The notes below the pieces were generated by a model. That model did no database searches, had not been told where the DNA came from, and saw only the letters and a list, made by a program, of their open reading frames with translations. From Sulfitobacter guttiformis (GTDB taxonomy: Bacteria; Pseudomonadota; Alphaproteobacteria; Rhodobacterales; Rhodobacteraceae): a DNA stretch of 64,000 bases. The first letter of the stretch is position 1; every line of letters begins with the position of its first letter. Both the position numbers and the translations under genes were made by a program. Location: positions 992,001 through 1,056,000 of the forward strand of contig NZ_RAQK01000002.1 in assembly GCF_003610455.1 (NCBI RefSeq). Reading direction: 5' to 3'. Shown here in pieces: positions 63,294 to 64,000 of the stretch.

Positions 63294-63711
63294 CTGGTGT
63301 CTCCATGAGCATTGCGCGAAGTCGTTTTTCAAGTGCGGCAACATGTTTTGCGCTTTGGGTTAGCTCAACCCGCAGGCTGCGCATTTCACCAAGCAGATCG
63401 GCCGCATCAGCGGGCAATACACCCGCCGCAGCCTCCCCGTCCAGCCCCTCGCCTTCGCCGTTGATCAGCCACATCATAGAAACGTTGAGCAATCCCGCCA
63501 GAATGGCCAGACGGTTTGCCCGCGGCTCGGACATGTCGTCCTCCCAGCTGCGCAGGGTCGCCAGACGCACACCCAACCGCCGTGCAAGGACGGCCTGTGT
63601 CATTCCCGCCGCCGCACGTGCGGCGGCAACACGATCCCCGAAGGTCGCGGCATCAGGGCTGTACCAGTCGGTGTGGGCCGTGTTCTCGATTGTCTCGCTT
63701 GGATCGGTCAT
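63286..63711 (-). CDS. XRE-family transcriptional regulator
   Basis: A 141-residue regulator. The helix-turn-helix at residues 24-76 reads FGDRVAAARAAAGMTQAVLA, RRLGVRLATLRSWEDDMSEP and RANRLAILAGLLNVSMMWLI. The C-terminal part is a short coiled coil (LRVELTQSAKHVAALEKRLR). It overlaps sdhE by eight bases. An N-terminal Ser/Thr-rich lead precedes the HTH. Target unknown. Confidence 0.92.
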   Translation of the reverse strand: MTDPSETIENTAHTDWYSPDAATFGDRVAAARAAAGMTQAVLARRLGVRLATLRSWEDDMSEPRANRLAILAGLLNVSMMWLINGEGEGLDGEAAAGVLPADAADLLGEMRSLRVELTQSAKHVAALEKRLRAMLMETPDV

Positions 63712-63789
63712 GTTCGTCTGCTCCTACGCGCCAAAGACGCTTGCAACTGCGGGGGGGCACCCCCTATGAGTGGATTTATTTATATATAG

Positions 63790-64000
<211 letters not shown>

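Overview
This 64 kb window is a bacterial chromosome segment from the Roseobacter group (alphaproteobacterial Rhodobacteraceae/Roseobacteraceae). The assignment rests on protein character and gene partnerships: hflKC with a Do protease, rpiA-gor, the phaZ/phaC-phaP-phaR locus, DUF2842 and DUF6524 membrane proteins, a CVIRGC glutathione reductase, an LdtR-like MarR regulator and ThyX. A Sulfitobacter-like genome is plausible but the genus is not proven. No rRNA, tRNA, CRISPR array, prophage or complete insertion sequence was seen. The window is cut at both ends, inside purD on the left and inside a class I aminotransferase on the right.

Layout. 0-24 kb is mostly housekeeping: the purD end; a ferredoxin/secreted-protein operon; a Do-type protease; a class III aminotransferase; hflKC; rpiA-gor; a GST-sdaA pair; a DJ-1-like protein; a DMT transporter; thiamine pyrophosphokinase; a 771-residue acidic protein of unknown function; DUF2842 and purA; a cobalt-type nitrile hydratase operon; secG and pyrG. 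24-28.8 kb has a small outer-membrane barrel gene preceded by a perfect CtrA-type box, a ThDP enzyme, rlmJ and two TerB-like proteins. 28.9-37.1 kb is one catabolic locus: a polar amino-acid/opine-type ABC importer, two glutamine-synthetase-like ligases, a class I amidotransferase and an FAD amine oxidoreductase, which together suggest uptake and gamma-glutamylation of an amine. 37.1-41.8 kb is the polyhydroxyalkanoate locus, with several CTGC-N2/3-GCAG PhaR-type boxes around phaR and phaP. 41.9-48 kb holds hydrolases, a VOC protein, an M15-like peptidase and two divergent MFS transporters. thrS follows.

Accessory region, 50-61 kb. It begins with a complete bufferin operon: a DUF2282 precursor peptide, a DUF692 multinuclear-iron oxidase, a DUF2063 partner and a DoxX protein. 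This is predicted to make a copper-binding modified peptide. Next come an ArsC-like reductase, a cold-shock protein and a RAYT transposase sitting directly on its own REP-type inverted pair. A low-GC DUF4238 gene, thyX, and a two-gene surface-lipoprotein system follow; the latter is a TbpB-barrel-like lipoprotein translationally coupled to a Slam-type outer-membrane translocon. gloA overlaps a pair of DUF1194 von Willebrand-like secreted proteins. The right end has a class II aldolase-like protein, a YHS protein, the LdtR-like regulator, sdhE with an XRE regulator, and the start of an aspartate aminotransferase.

The most interesting items are the bufferin operon with its internal hairpin, the Slam/lipoprotein pair, the RAYT-REPIN unit, the PhaR-box array, the CtrA box, and an ABC permease whose coding frame seems to extend upstream of any ordinary start codon.
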